Part shown: positions 7,987 to 16,407 of the stretch, one piece after another | Numbering within the stretch: the stretch's first letter is position 1 | How the letters are laid out: every line of letters starts with the position of its first letter | Assembly (NCBI GenBank): GCA_900318625.1 | Contig: ONLG01000036.1 | Location: 1-33,407 of the forward strand | Direction of reading: 5' to 3' | DNA: 33,407 nt | DNA from: an uncultured Prevotella sp. | GTDB taxonomy: Bacteria > Bacteroidota > Bacteroidia > Bacteroidales > Bacteroidaceae | The notes under the pieces: model-generated | Told to the model about the DNA's origin: nothing | Database searches by the model: none | The model's input: only the letters and a program-made list of their open reading frames with translations | Translations under genes and position numbers: made by a program

Positions 7987-8586
7987 ATGGCTTTCATATC
8001 GGATAAATGCTCATTCCAAGAACTGACAGACGACACACTTGCTGCCTGCCAGCCCTTTTCATGCGGCAACGAAGACCTCGACGACTTCTTTGCCCATGAT
8101 GCCACACGCTATGCACACTTCCTTATGGGCAAGACCTATTGCTTTCGACTAAACAGCGACCCTTCAAAGATTGTCTGTGCGTTTACCATATCCAATGACA
8201 GCATCCGCATCTACGACCTTCCCCGGGGACGTAGAGACTACATGAAAAGCCTTACGCACCACGAGAAGCCCTTACGCCGCTACCCAGGCGTACTGATTGG
8301 GCGCCTGGGCGTAAGCTGCGATTATGCCGGCCAAGGCATAGGCAGCGAAGCACTGCAATTCGTCAAAGGATGGTTCTTCTCAAGCAGCAACAAGACAGGA
8401 TGTCGATTTGTAATAGTTGATGCCGTCAACGAGCCACAAGTCATTACCTTCTACGAGAAGAACGATTTTCACTGCCTCTTTTCCTCCGAAGAACAAGAGT
8501 TCATCTACACAAGTGGAAAGAAAGGACAGACCTCCAACCTTGCCACTCGCCTTATGTATTACGACCTACTTGAAATGCGAAAGTAA
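7987..8586 (+). CDS. GNAT-family N-acetyltransferase, TacT-like
   Basis: A 199-residue GNAT acetyltransferase. Residues 22-33 (QPFSCGNEDLDD) match the 'F.CGN..LD.F' pattern seen near the start of TacT/AtaT-type tRNA acetyltransferase toxins. The acetyl-CoA loop is YAGQGIGS (113-120), preceded by the strand IGRLGVS. A late motif, FYEKNDF (155-161), gives the usual Tyr156. Acetylation of aminoacyl-tRNA is the function of characterised toxins with this layout; ordinary small-molecule or protein acetylation is equally possible here. It follows the 55-residue protein within one transcript and is followed by tRNA-Val. Confidence 0.85.
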   Translation: MAFISDKCSFQELTDDTLAACQPFSCGNEDLDDFFAHDATRYAHFLMGKTYCFRLNSDPSKIVCAFTISNDSIRIYDLPRGRRDYMKSLTHHEKPLRRYPGVLIGRLGVSCDYAGQGIGSEALQFVKGWFFSSSNKTGCRFVIVDAVNEPQVITFYEKNDFHCLFSSEEQEFIYTSGKKGQTSNLATRLMYYDLLEMRK

Positions 8587-8681
8587 TCCCCACCCCATCC
8601 CCATTCTATCCCTTGAAACTACAGCAAACATGCTCCGACTGCGACATAATTGCCTGCGAAAGCAAAAAAAGTGCGGAAAAA

Positions 8682-8713
8682 TTTGGCAGTATCGCCGAAA
8701 AGCCATACCTTTG
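8682..8713 (+). promoter_or_regulatory. tRNA-Val promoter
   Basis: TTTG (8682-8685) and TACCTTTG (8706-8713) are separated by 20 bp, an excellent Bacteroidetes promoter. Predicted transcription starts near 8720, 14 bp before the mature tRNA. Confidence 0.8.
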
Positions 8714-8733
8714 CATCGCTTTTGAGGAAGCAC

Positions 8734-8808
8734 GGGCGTTTAGCTCAGCTGGTTTAGAGCATCTGCCTTACAAGCAGAGGGTCGGCGGTTCGAATCCGTC
8801 AACGCCCA
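8734..8808 (+). tRNA. tRNA-Val (anticodon TAC)
   Basis: A complete 75-nt cloverleaf. The acceptor stem is GGGCGTT/AACGCCC, the D arm GCTC/GAGC, the anticodon stem TCTGC/GCAGA around loop CTTACAA (anticodon TAC at 8769-8771), a 5-nt variable region, and the T arm GGCGG/CCGTC with loop TTCGAAT. The discriminator is A. The 3' CCA is not encoded. It has its own promoter and terminator, so it is a single-gene transcript. Confidence 0.97.
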
Positions 8809-8818
8809 CACAGCGACA

Positions 8819-8850
8819 ATCCTGTTGCCTTTCGGCATCAGGATTTTTTG
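8819..8850 (+). terminator. Intrinsic terminator of tRNA-Val
   Basis: ATCCTG (8819-8824) and TGCC (8826-8829) pair with GGCA (8834-8837) and CAGGAT (8839-8844) around a TTTC loop with one T-T mismatch. Five more Ts follow. It lies 10 bp past the tRNA 3' end. Confidence 0.8.
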
Positions 8851-8877
8851 CTTTTAAACCAAGTTTAAGAAAAAAAC

Positions 8878-8910
8878 TTTCTACACTTACAATTATTATT
8901 TGTACTTTTG
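8878..8910 (+). promoter_or_regulatory. purB promoter
   Basis: TACTTTTG at 8903-8910 is a good -7 box. A TTTC at 8878-8881, 21 bp upstream, is a near-match to the -33 box. The leader to the ATG at 8983 would be about 65 nt. Confidence 0.6.
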
Positions 8911-8982
8911 CGCCCAAGAAGAGAAAGCAAGAATCTCATACCGAGATAATTCAAGACAAGATAACACATTAGTATTATTAGT

Positions 8983-10329
8983 ATGGAGCTGGACATTTTA
9001 ACAGCAATATCGCCCATTGATGGCCGCTACAGAAGCAAGACAGAGAAACTGGCAGATTATTTTTCGGAGTATGCACTTATCAGATACCGTGTGCGTGTTG
9101 AGATAGAATATTTCATCACGCTCTGCGAACTGCCCCTGCCCCAACTCAAGGAGTTCGACAACAGCCTCTTCGACAGGCTGCGCGACATCTACCGCAACTT
9201 CTCTACTGCCGACGCCGCAAGGGTGAAAGAGATTGAACGCACTACCAACCACGACGTGAAAGCCGTGGAATACTTCATAAAAGAGCAGTTCGATGCCATC
9301 GGCGGACTCGACAGCTACAAGGAGTTCATCCACTTCGGACTCACCTCGCAGGACATCAACAACACCAGCGTGCCCCTTTCGATGAAGGAAGCGCTCGAGG
9401 ATGTGGTGCTGCCACAGACCGAAGAGCTGATAGCACAGCTGCAGAGCTATGCCGAGGAGTGGCGCGACGTGCCTATGCTTGCCAAGACCCACGGCCAGCC
9501 CGCTTCGCCCACACGACTCGGAAAGGAAGTGGCAGTCTACGTCTACCGACTCGAAGAGCAGCTCAAACTGCTGCGCGCGCTGCCCCTCACGGCTAAGTTC
9601 GGAGGAGCCACAGGCAACTTCAATGCCCACCACGTGGCCTACCCGGAGTTCGACTGGCGCGAGTTCGGAAACCGTTTCGTCAGCGAGAAGCTGGGACTCA
9701 GGCGCGAACAGTTCACCACTCAGATAAGCAACTACGACTATCTCGGAGCCATCTTCGACGGCATCCGACGCATAAACACCATCATCATCGACCTCGACCG
9801 CGACTTCTGGATGTATATATCAATGGACTATTTCAAGCAGAAGATCAAGGCCGGAGAGGTAGGTTCGAGCGCAATGCCCCACAAGGTGAACCCCATCGAC
9901 TTTGAAAACTCGGAAGGAAACCTCGGCGTAGCCAACGCACTGCTGCAGTTCCTGGCACAGAAACTGCCCGTGAGCCGCCTGCAGCGCGACCTCACCGACT
10001 CCACCGTCCTGCGCAACATAGGAGTGCCCATCGGCCATGGAGTGATTGCAATACAAAGCACTCTGAAGGGTCTCCGCAAGCTTATCCTCAACAAGGAGAA
10101 GCTGCAGGCCGACCTCGACAACACCTGGGCAGTGGTGGCAGAAGCCATCCAGACCATCCTCCGCCGCGAAGCCTATCCCCATCCCTACGAGGCACTGAAG
10201 GCTCTGACGCGCACCAACGAGAAGATGACCGAGCAAACAATCCACAACTTCATACAGACGCTCGACGTGAGCGACAGCGTGAAGGCCGAGCTCATGGCGA
10301 TAACGCCGCAGAACTACACTGGAATGTAA
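8983..10329 (+). CDS. purB: Adenylosuccinate lyase
   Basis: Fumarase/aspartase-superfamily enzyme that cleaves SAICAR and adenylosuccinate, acting twice in purine synthesis. It has 448 residues, normal for the family. The superfamily signature, SSAMPHKVNPIDFENSEGN, is present near residues 292-310 and includes the flexible catalytic serine loop. An upstream conserved segment, TSQDINNTS, lies near 124-132, and KTHGQPASPTRLGKE near 168-182. The N-terminus (LDILTAISPIDGRYR) is the standard one. It is first in a plus-strand run purB-rluB-asnS. No defects seen. Confidence 0.97.
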   Translation: MELDILTAISPIDGRYRSKTEKLADYFSEYALIRYRVRVEIEYFITLCELPLPQLKEFDNSLFDRLRDIYRNFSTADAARVKEIERTTNHDVKAVEYFIKEQFDAIGGLDSYKEFIHFGLTSQDINNTSVPLSMKEALEDVVLPQTEELIAQLQSYAEEWRDVPMLAKTHGQPASPTRLGKEVAVYVYRLEEQLKLLRALPLTAKFGGATGNFNAHHVAYPEFDWREFGNRFVSEKLGLRREQFTTQISNYDYLGAIFDGIRRINTIIIDLDRDFWMYISMDYFKQKIKAGEVGSSAMPHKVNPIDFENSEGNLGVANALLQFLAQKLPVSRLQRDLTDSTVLRNIGVPIGHGVIAIQSTLKGLRKLILNKEKLQADLDNTWAVVAEAIQTILRREAYPHPYEALKALTRTNEKMTEQTIHNFIQTLDVSDSVKAELMAITPQNYTGM

Positions 10330-10405
10330 TCATACGTATTATCATATCATTCATTAAAACCAATTCAAGAACCAAGGCCGTGAGGCCTGCTAACACAACA
10401 CAACC

Positions 10406-11881
10406 ATGTCAGAAGAATTAGAAAAAACCGCTAACCACGCTGCCGAAGCAAGTGAGGGCAGCCGCGAGGGCTACCAAACAGGCAAGCGTGAGCACACAGA
10501 GAACGACTTTCGTGCAGGCGGACGGCCACAACGTCCGCGCATCCGAACCACACGGACTTACTCCTCCGACTACAAGCCAGCTGGCGAAAACGGCTTCCGT
10601 CCCGAAGGTTTCGGCTCTAACCTGCAAAACAGCAACCAGACCTCGCAGGGCGGCTATCGCCCCAGACACCAGCAAAACGGCTATCAGCAGCGACAGGGCT
10701 ACCAGCAGAGACCTGCCGGAGGCTATCGCCCACGCTACAACCAGCAGAACGAGGAGGGCGGATACCAGCCCAGACAGGGCTATCAGCCCCGACAGGGAGG
10801 CTATCAGCAGCGCAACAACTACAAGCAGGGATACCAGCAGAACTATCGTCCGCGCTACAACCAGCAGGGCGAAGAGGGCGAAAACGAATATCGTCCGCGC
10901 CAGAACTACCAGCCGCGTCAGGGCTACAACCAGCAGCGACAGGGCTTCCAGCCGCGCCAAGGCTTCCAGCCAAGGCAGGGCTACAACGCCGAAGGCCGTC
11001 AGCAGGGTGGCTATCAGCAGCGACAGCAGCATGGTCAGCGCCCACAGTACGGACAGCAGAACCGCAAGCGCAACTTCCGCCAGCACACACTGGAGTACGA
11101 TCCCTCAGCTAAATATAGCCTGAAGAAGCGCATCGAATACAAGGAAGACCACATAGACCCCAACGAGCCCATACGTCTGAACCGCTATCTGGCCAATGCC
11201 GGAGTGTGCAGCAGGCGCGAAGCCGACGAATTCATACAGCAGGGACTCGTCAAGGTGAACGGTGAGGTAGTCACTGAACTGGGTACCAAGGTGCTGCGCT
11301 CCGACGAGATAGTGTTCAAGGACGCACCCGTGAGCATCGAGAAGAAGGTCTACATCCTGCTCAACAAGCCCAAAGACTATGTCACGACGAGCGATGACCC
11401 ACAGCAGCGCAAGACCGTCATGGACCTTGTAAAGGATGCCTGCCCCGAGCGCATATACCCCGTGGGACGCCTCGACCGCAATACCACCGGCGTGCTGCTG
11501 TTCACCAACGACGGCGAACTGGCAAGCAAGCTCACACATCCTAAGTTCCTGAAGAAGAAAGTCTACCACGTGTTCCTCGACAAGGAGGTGACAGCCTACG
11601 ATATGCAGCAGATAGCCAACGGCATACAGCTCGACGACGGCGAAATCAAGGCCGATGCCATCGACTATCCCAAGCCCGAGGACAAGACACAGGTGGGCAT
11701 CGAGATACACAGCGGCAAGAACCGTATCGTAAGGCGTATCTTCGAGACTCTCGGCTACCGCGTGGTGAAGCTCGACCGAGTACAGTTTGCCGGACTCACG
11801 AAGAAGCATCTGCGCCGCGGCGACTGGCGTTTCCTCACCGAGAAAGAGGTCGACATCCTCAGAATGGGTGCCTTCGAGTAG
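10406..11881 (+). CDS. 23S rRNA pseudouridine synthase, RluB/RsuA type, with long disordered N-tail
   Basis: A 491-residue protein of the RsuA/RluB/E/F family, which converts specific rRNA uridines to pseudouridine. Residues 1-225 are low-complexity, dominated by Q, R, G and Y with repeats such as GYQPRQ, GYQQR and GFQPRQ. An S4 RNA-binding domain follows (about 255-300, RLNRYLANAGVCSRREAD), then the catalytic domain with GRLDRNTTGVLL (354-365; catalytic Asp357) and a KNRIVRRIFETLG motif (438-450). The family's usual length is about 240-290 residues, so the tail nearly doubles it. Similar basic tails are common on Bacteroidetes members. Which uridine it modifies cannot be decided from sequence. 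Confidence 0.92.
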   Translation: MSEELEKTANHAAEASEGSREGYQTGKREHTENDFRAGGRPQRPRIRTTRTYSSDYKPAGENGFRPEGFGSNLQNSNQTSQGGYRPRHQQNGYQQRQGYQQRPAGGYRPRYNQQNEEGGYQPRQGYQPRQGGYQQRNNYKQGYQQNYRPRYNQQGEEGENEYRPRQNYQPRQGYNQQRQGFQPRQGFQPRQGYNAEGRQQGGYQQRQQHGQRPQYGQQNRKRNFRQHTLEYDPSAKYSLKKRIEYKEDHIDPNEPIRLNRYLANAGVCSRREADEFIQQGLVKVNGEVVTELGTKVLRSDEIVFKDAPVSIEKKVYILLNKPKDYVTTSDDPQQRKTVMDLVKDACPERIYPVGRLDRNTTGVLLFTNDGELASKLTHPKFLKKKVYHVFLDKEVTAYDMQQIANGIQLDDGEIKADAIDYPKPEDKTQVGIEIHSGKNRIVRRIFETLGYRVVKLDRVQFAGLTKKHLRRGDWRFLTEKEVDILRMGAFE

Positions 11882-11954
11882 GCCGAGAGTGTAACACCTT
11901 ATTATATATATAGCCCATAAGATGCCTGAAAAGGCAAGCAATATCAATAAATCT

Positions 11955-13285
11955 ATGAAACGGACAAAAATAATTGATGCGCTGGAGTGCAGCGAGTTTG
12001 GTCGTGAGATAACGGTGATGGGCTGGGTGCGTACCCACCGCAGCAGCAAGGCTGTTGACTTCATCGCCCTCAACGACGGCTCTACCATCAAGAACATCCA
12101 GCTCGTAGTGGCCCCCGCGAAGTTCGATGCAGAACTTCTGAAGGACATCACCACCGGCGCGTGCATCAGCGCAAGCGGCACTCTCGTGGAGAGTCAGGGC
12201 AAAGGGCAGACCGTGGAGATACAGACTGAGAGCATCAAGCTCTTCGGAACCTGCGGAAACGACTACCCCATGCAGAAGAAAGGCCAGAGTTTCGAGTACA
12301 TGAGACAGCACGCTCACCTGCGACTGCGCACCAACACCTTCGGTGCTGTGATGCGAATACGCCACAACATGGCCATTGCCATCCACAAATACTTCCACGA
12401 CCACGGCTACTTCTACTTCCATACGCCGCTCATTACAGCAAGCGACGCAGAGGGAGCAGGCCAGATGTTCCAGGTGACAACCAAGAACCTGTATCGCTTG
12501 GAGAAAGACGACGAGGGACGAATCATCTACGACGACGACTTCTTCGGCAAGATGACATCGCTCACCGTGAGCGGACAGCTCGAGGGCGAGCTTGGCGCAA
12601 CGGCACTGGGAGCCATCTACACCTTCGGCCCCACGTTCCGGGCAGAGAACTCCAACACCCCTCGCCACCTGGCAGAGTTTTGGATGATTGAGCCCGAAGT
12701 GGCCTTCATTGACCTCGACGACCTGATGGATCTGGAGGAAGACTTCATAAAGTACTGCGTGCAATGGGCATTGGACAACTGCAAGGACGACCTTGAGTTC
12801 CTCAACAAGATGATCGACAAGACTCTGCTCGAGCGTCTTCAGGGAGTTGTCAAGGAAGAGTTCGTGCGCCTGCCGTACACCGAAGGCATCAAGATTCTCG
12901 AGGAAGCAGTGGCCAAGGGGCACAAGTTCGAGTTCCCGGTATCATGGGGCATGGACCTTGCAAGCGAGCACGAGCGCTATCTTGTGGAGCATTACTTCAA
13001 GAAACCGGTTATCATGACCGACTATCCGAAGGACATAAAGGCCTTCTACATGAAGATAAACGAAGACGGAAAGACCGTTCAGGGCACCGACGTACTGTTC
13101 CCGCAGATTGGAGAAATCATTGGCGGAAGGATATGTGGTGGTATCTGGACACCCGCCGCTTCGGCACCTGTCCTCACGGCGGATTTGGTCTTGGCTTCGA
13201 GCGTCTGGTGCTATTCGTGACCGGTATGCAGAACATTCGCGACGTGATACCGTTCCCGCGCACTCCTAAGAACGCAGAGTTCTAA
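11955..13285 (+). pseudogene. asnS: Asparaginyl-tRNA synthetase, disrupted by internal deletion and frameshift
   Basis: Class IIb synthetase for tRNA-Asn. I chose ATG 11955 ([20 protein letters not shown]) because it matches the normal AsnRS N-terminus; an upstream in-frame ATG at 11922 adds 11 unlikely residues. The OB-fold and most of the catalytic domain read in one frame up to QIGEIIGG, near 13125. The normal C-terminus ([11 protein letters not shown], then motif 3 GFGLGFERL and [12 protein letters not shown]) continues in another frame to 13285. Complete AsnRS proteins have about 20 residues between EIIGG and the WWY segment; these are missing, and the lost length must be 1 modulo 3. The first frame runs out at 13220 without motif 3, so its product should be inactive. 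Either a real mutation or a sequence/assembly error. Confidence 0.9.
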
Positions 13286-13320
13286 CCCGGAGAACGCGAT
13301 ACTGACGATACAAAGACACA

Positions 13321-13360
13321 GAACCCCGTGTTGCCAACAGGCCGACACGGGGTTCATTGT
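13321..13360 (+). terminator. Terminator after asnS
   Basis: Perfect 11-bp arms GAACCCCGTGT (13321-13331) and ACACGGGGTTC (13345-13355) with a 13-nt loop, followed by ATTGTAT. It lies between two converging genes and may serve both. Confidence 0.75.
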
Positions 13361-13381
13361 ATGTATATAAATATGTGAAAA

Positions 13382-14044
13382 CTACCTGAAGCTGTTGCCC
13401 GTCCACTTGAGCAGCCGCTCTTGATACTTGAAGTCGTCGACCTCCGGGCCGTAATATGTCGTCGTCATAACCTGAATGTCCTTTCCTTCCTTGGGCAGAA
13501 AGACGTCAGAATTGCCCTTGAGCTTCCCGACAAGCTGCTTCACGGTATTGGCAACTGCCACATCGGGTGTCATGATGCCCTTCGACGGGTTGTAATCGTA
13601 GAACATCGGCAGGCAGTAGGTGGGCGAATCTTCCGCTTCCTGGCCCACTCTTATCAGCACTCCCACCAGCGAGTGGCCGTTGGTGCGCTTCCAGTAACAC
13701 ACCTCAAGGCAGACTTCCACCTGATATCCCATGTCGGAGTTGATGAAACCGTTGCGTGGAGCATCGTTGATGCTGTACTCATCCTTGTATGGATTGTAGG
13801 CAGCGATATTCTTCAGATACTTCAGCAGGTTGGCACAAGGCTTATACTGCGGATAGGCAGAGCAGAAAGCATGGGCAAAGTTATGTACTTTAGCCTGCGG
13901 ATAGGCATTGTCCACCTTCAGCGATTTCGACTTCCACGACCGCTCTATGCCCTTTGCCGCATCATAAAGGCTGTCCCAGGTCTGGGCCTGCGATGCCATG
14001 ACGCAAAGCATAGAGGCTGCAAACATAATCAAGATTCTTCTCAT
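13382..14044 (-). CDS. Secreted protein of unknown function
   Basis: A 220-residue protein that I cannot assign to a family. A clear type I signal peptide (RRILIMFAASMLCVMASQAQ) is cut after about residue 21. The mature part has five cysteines, two of them close together (CLEVC), and many aromatic residues (CYWKRTNGHSLVG, YCLPMFYDYNPSKG), which suggests a folded periplasmic or extracellular domain. It ends WTGNSFR with no T9SS sorting domain. It is a single gene convergent with asnS and divergent from the FadL-type gene, with its own promoter at 14116-14145. Confidence 0.75.
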   Translation of the reverse strand: MRRILIMFAASMLCVMASQAQTWDSLYDAAKGIERSWKSKSLKVDNAYPQAKVHNFAHAFCSAYPQYKPCANLLKYLKNIAAYNPYKDEYSINDAPRNGFINSDMGYQVEVCLEVCYWKRTNGHSLVGVLIRVGQEAEDSPTYCLPMFYDYNPSKGIMTPDVAVANTVKQLVGKLKGNSDVFLPKEGKDIQVMTTTYYGPEVDDFKYQERLLKWTGNSFR

Positions 14045-14115
14045 TGCGATTGTTGTTTTTTTGTTGTGATTAACTGTTATTCTACTTCCGGCGACTCAAG
14101 ATGCCACCTTCAAGG

Positions 14116-14145
14116 CAAAGTTAGCACTTTTTCGGCAAACGGCAA
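14116..14145 (-). promoter_or_regulatory. Promoter of the secreted-protein gene
   Basis: On the minus strand TAACTTTG (14116-14123) is the -7 box and TTG (14143-14145) the -33 core, 19 bp apart. The leader would be about 65 nt. The 343-bp gap 14045-14387 holds this promoter and the divergent one at 14353; I see nothing else in it. Confidence 0.6.
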
Positions 14146-14352
14146 GCAACATTCAGCTATTTAAAACATCCTCACCGACAGGCACAAAGAGCCGAAGGAG
14201 CATGAAACAAGCCGCTGAGAATATTACACAAATTGCGCCGAAGTGCGCAAAACGCTTGTTGTAAATCAAGCAAAACTGCTCAGATGCAAAGAAACTGTGC
14301 AGCTTTTGGTTAATCAATGTTAATTCTTTAAAAAGTTTCCGAATAGAGAAAG

Positions 14353-14360
14353 TACCTTTG
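14353..14360 (+). promoter_or_regulatory. -7 box of the FadL-type gene
   Basis: TACCTTTG matches TAnnTTTG and lies 27 bp before the ATG at 14388, so the leader would be only about 20 nt. The -33 region (GTTTC near 14335) is weak. Confidence 0.6.
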
Positions 14361-14387
14361 CAGCCGTTAAGAAAATAGGTATTTTGT

Positions 14388-15947
14388 ATGAACAAGAAAA
14401 CGATTCTCTGCTCGGCCATGCTGCTGGCAGCCAGTGCCTCTGCCTTTGCAGGAGGCATCCTGACAAACACCAACCAAAGTATTGACTTCCTCCGCAACCC
14501 GGCCCGCGACGGCGCGATAGGCCTCGACGGAGTCTACAGCAACCCGGCAGGCGTTGCTTTCCTCCCTGAAGGGTTCCACCTCGCCTTCAACTGGCAGTAT
14601 GCCCACCAGACACGCACCATAACTTCTACCAATCCAATGTTTGTGCTGGGGCGCAAGAACGAGAACAAGAGCACAATAGTGTTCGAGGGAGTAGCCGATG
14701 CACCGTGCATCCCCTCGCTTCAGGGAGCCTGGAACAAGGGCAACTGGAGCGTGCAGCTCAATCTCTCGGTGCCGGGCGGCGGCGGCAAGTGTGAGTTTGC
14801 CGACGGTCTGGGCTCCTTCGAGAGCGTTGTGGGCGGCATAGCCCACCAGCTGCAGGGCCTCGACCAGCTGGCACTGGCCCTCGGACAGCCTGCTCCCGGA
14901 GTGAAAGGCTACGATATGGACGGATATATGCAGGGCCGCCAGTACTACTTCGGAGTGCAGGTGGGCGCAGCCTACAAGATTACGCCCAACCTTTCGGTCT
15001 ACGGCGGTCTGCGACTGCTCTACGGCAATGCCACCTACAAAGCTAAGATTAGCAACATTCAGGTGAACACGGCAGCCGGATGGGTCAACTTCGGCAGCTT
15101 CATGCAGCAGTCGACGGCCATGGTCGACGGCGGAATAAACACCGTAGCAGGCGCAATAGCACAGGTTGATGCTGGTATAAAGCAATACACCGATGCCGGA
15201 GTCACCCCTCCCGAGGAGCTTATGGTCAAGAAAGCTAAGCTCGAGGCCACACAGCAGACACTCCAAGGCACAAGCAAAAGCCTCAACCAGCTACAGAAAT
15301 ACTCCGAGGGAGTGAACCTGCTCTGCAACCAGACCGGACTGGGAATAGCCCCTATCATCGGCATCGACTACCGCTTCGGCAACTTCAACATAGCTGCCAA
15401 GTATGAGTTCAAGACCCAGATGCACATGAAGAACGAGTCTACCGTGAACGAGGCGAGCGAGATTGCAGCCGTGAACAAGTTCCGCGACGGAGAGAAAGTG
15501 GGCGAAGACTCGCCTGCACTGCTTGCCATCGGAGCACAGTGGAGCATCATCGACAACGTGAGAGTGAACCTGGGCTACCACCACTTCTACGACAAGAACT
15601 GCAAATGGTACGGCAACACTCAGGAGAAGCTCAAGGGAGGAACCAACGAATACCTCGGCGGAGCCGAGTGGGACGTAACCAAGCGCCTCACCATCTCAGC
15701 CGGCGGACAGCTCACACGCTACCAGCTCACCGACGAATACATGAACGATATGTCGTTTGTAGTGAACTCCTACAGCCTGGGCTTCGGCTTCAAGTATCAG
15801 GTTGCCAGCAACGTGAAGCTCAGCGCGGCCTATTTCCAGACCAACTACAGCAACTACGAGCGCAAGAACTACCCCACCGAGGGTGTCAGCGACACGTTCA
15901 CACGCTCAAACAAGGTTATCGGCGTGGGCGTGGAGTGCAACTTCTAA
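14388..15947 (+). CDS. FadL/OMPP1/TodX-type outer-membrane transport protein
   Basis: A 519-residue outer-membrane beta-barrel with a signal peptide (NKKTILCSAMLLAASASAFA, cut before GGILTNTNQS). The segment NQSIDFLRNPARDGAIGLDGVYSNPAG matches the N-terminal plug region of FadL-type porins, which carry hydrophobic compounds such as fatty acids. Long amphipathic strands follow, and the last strand ends VGVECNF with a terminal aromatic residue, as BAM-dependent barrels do. A Gln/Ala-rich loop around residues 235-310 (VDAGIKQYTDAGVTPPEEL and neighbours) is a soluble insertion. Bacteroidales carry several copies of this family and the substrate is usually unknown. It is transcribed alone. Confidence 0.88.
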   Translation: MNKKTILCSAMLLAASASAFAGGILTNTNQSIDFLRNPARDGAIGLDGVYSNPAGVAFLPEGFHLAFNWQYAHQTRTITSTNPMFVLGRKNENKSTIVFEGVADAPCIPSLQGAWNKGNWSVQLNLSVPGGGGKCEFADGLGSFESVVGGIAHQLQGLDQLALALGQPAPGVKGYDMDGYMQGRQYYFGVQVGAAYKITPNLSVYGGLRLLYGNATYKAKISNIQVNTAAGWVNFGSFMQQSTAMVDGGINTVAGAIAQVDAGIKQYTDAGVTPPEELMVKKAKLEATQQTLQGTSKSLNQLQKYSEGVNLLCNQTGLGIAPIIGIDYRFGNFNIAAKYEFKTQMHMKNESTVNEASEIAAVNKFRDGEKVGEDSPALLAIGAQWSIIDNVRVNLGYHHFYDKNCKWYGNTQEKLKGGTNEYLGGAEWDVTKRLTISAGGQLTRYQLTDEYMNDMSFVVNSYSLGFGFKYQVASNVKLSAAYFQTNYSNYERKNYPTEGVSDTFTRSNKVIGVGVECNF

Positions 15948-15977
15948 AAGACAAGAAGCCACATGCGGACCCAAGCA

Positions 15978-16290
15978 CCCACCCCCTACCCCTCCCCAAG
16001 GGAGGGGGGATTGGAAAGGAGAACACTAACCGTCCCACTCCAAGGGAGGGGGGATTGAAAAGGAGAACACGCTCTGCCCCCTCTTTAAGGGAGGGGGATT
16101 GGAAAGGAGAACACTAACCGACCCACCCCAAGGGAGGGGGAATTGGAAAACACCCACCCCCTACCCCTCCCCAAGGGAGGGGGATTGGAAAGGAGAACAC
16201 TAACCGGCCCACTCCAAGGAAGGGGGAATTGGAAAGGAGAACACTAACCGACCCACCCCAAGGGAGGAGGAATTGGAAAGCAGAACACGC
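15978..16290. repeat. Seven-copy tandem array of about 44 bp with GC-rich half-palindromes
   Basis: The core AAGGGAGGGGG recurs at 15998, 16042, 16087, 16130, 16173, 16216 and 16260, giving a period of 43-45 bp. Each core is followed by ATTGGAAAGGAGAACAC or a variant and preceded by a C-rich segment. The first and fifth copies form a full hairpin with arms CCCCTCCC/GGGAGGGG; the others keep only part of the left arm. The array fills most of 15948-16348 between the FadL-type gene and the next terminator. It is not a CRISPR: the whole unit is repeated, with no unique spacers. Open frames through it are low-complexity artefacts. Confidence 0.9.
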
Positions 16291-16348
16291 ACACGGCCTC
16301 TCCATAAGTGATGGGAGACTGAACAGAAGAATGAATAACATGATACAG

Positions 16349-16382
16349 AAAGGGGGCAAGCCACGGATGGCCTGCCCCCTTT
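16349..16382 (-). terminator. Terminator of the 16408-17298 lipoprotein gene
   Basis: A strong hairpin, AAAGGGGGCA... (16349-16358) with TGCCCCCTTT (16373-16382), 26 bp past the lipoprotein stop, with an inner GGCCA/TGGC extension. It could work in both directions, since both sides are T/A-rich. Confidence 0.75.
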
Positions 16383-16407
16383 ATTGTTTATGAAAAGCAA
16401 GGATTTA

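Noticed and set aside
11105-12923. Two long minus-strand frames (358 and 354 codons) across rluB and asnS
   Set aside because: Both are complements of conserved synthase and synthetase genes. Composition and lack of motifs mark them as shadows.
13118-13285. Programmed ribosomal frameshift in asnS
   Set aside because: A frameshift would still lack the roughly 20 residues between EIIGG and the WWY motif, and there is no slippery heptamer with a following structure at the junction.
15978-16290. CRISPR array
   Set aside because: The whole 43-45 bp unit is repeated including the would-be spacers, and no cas gene is nearby.
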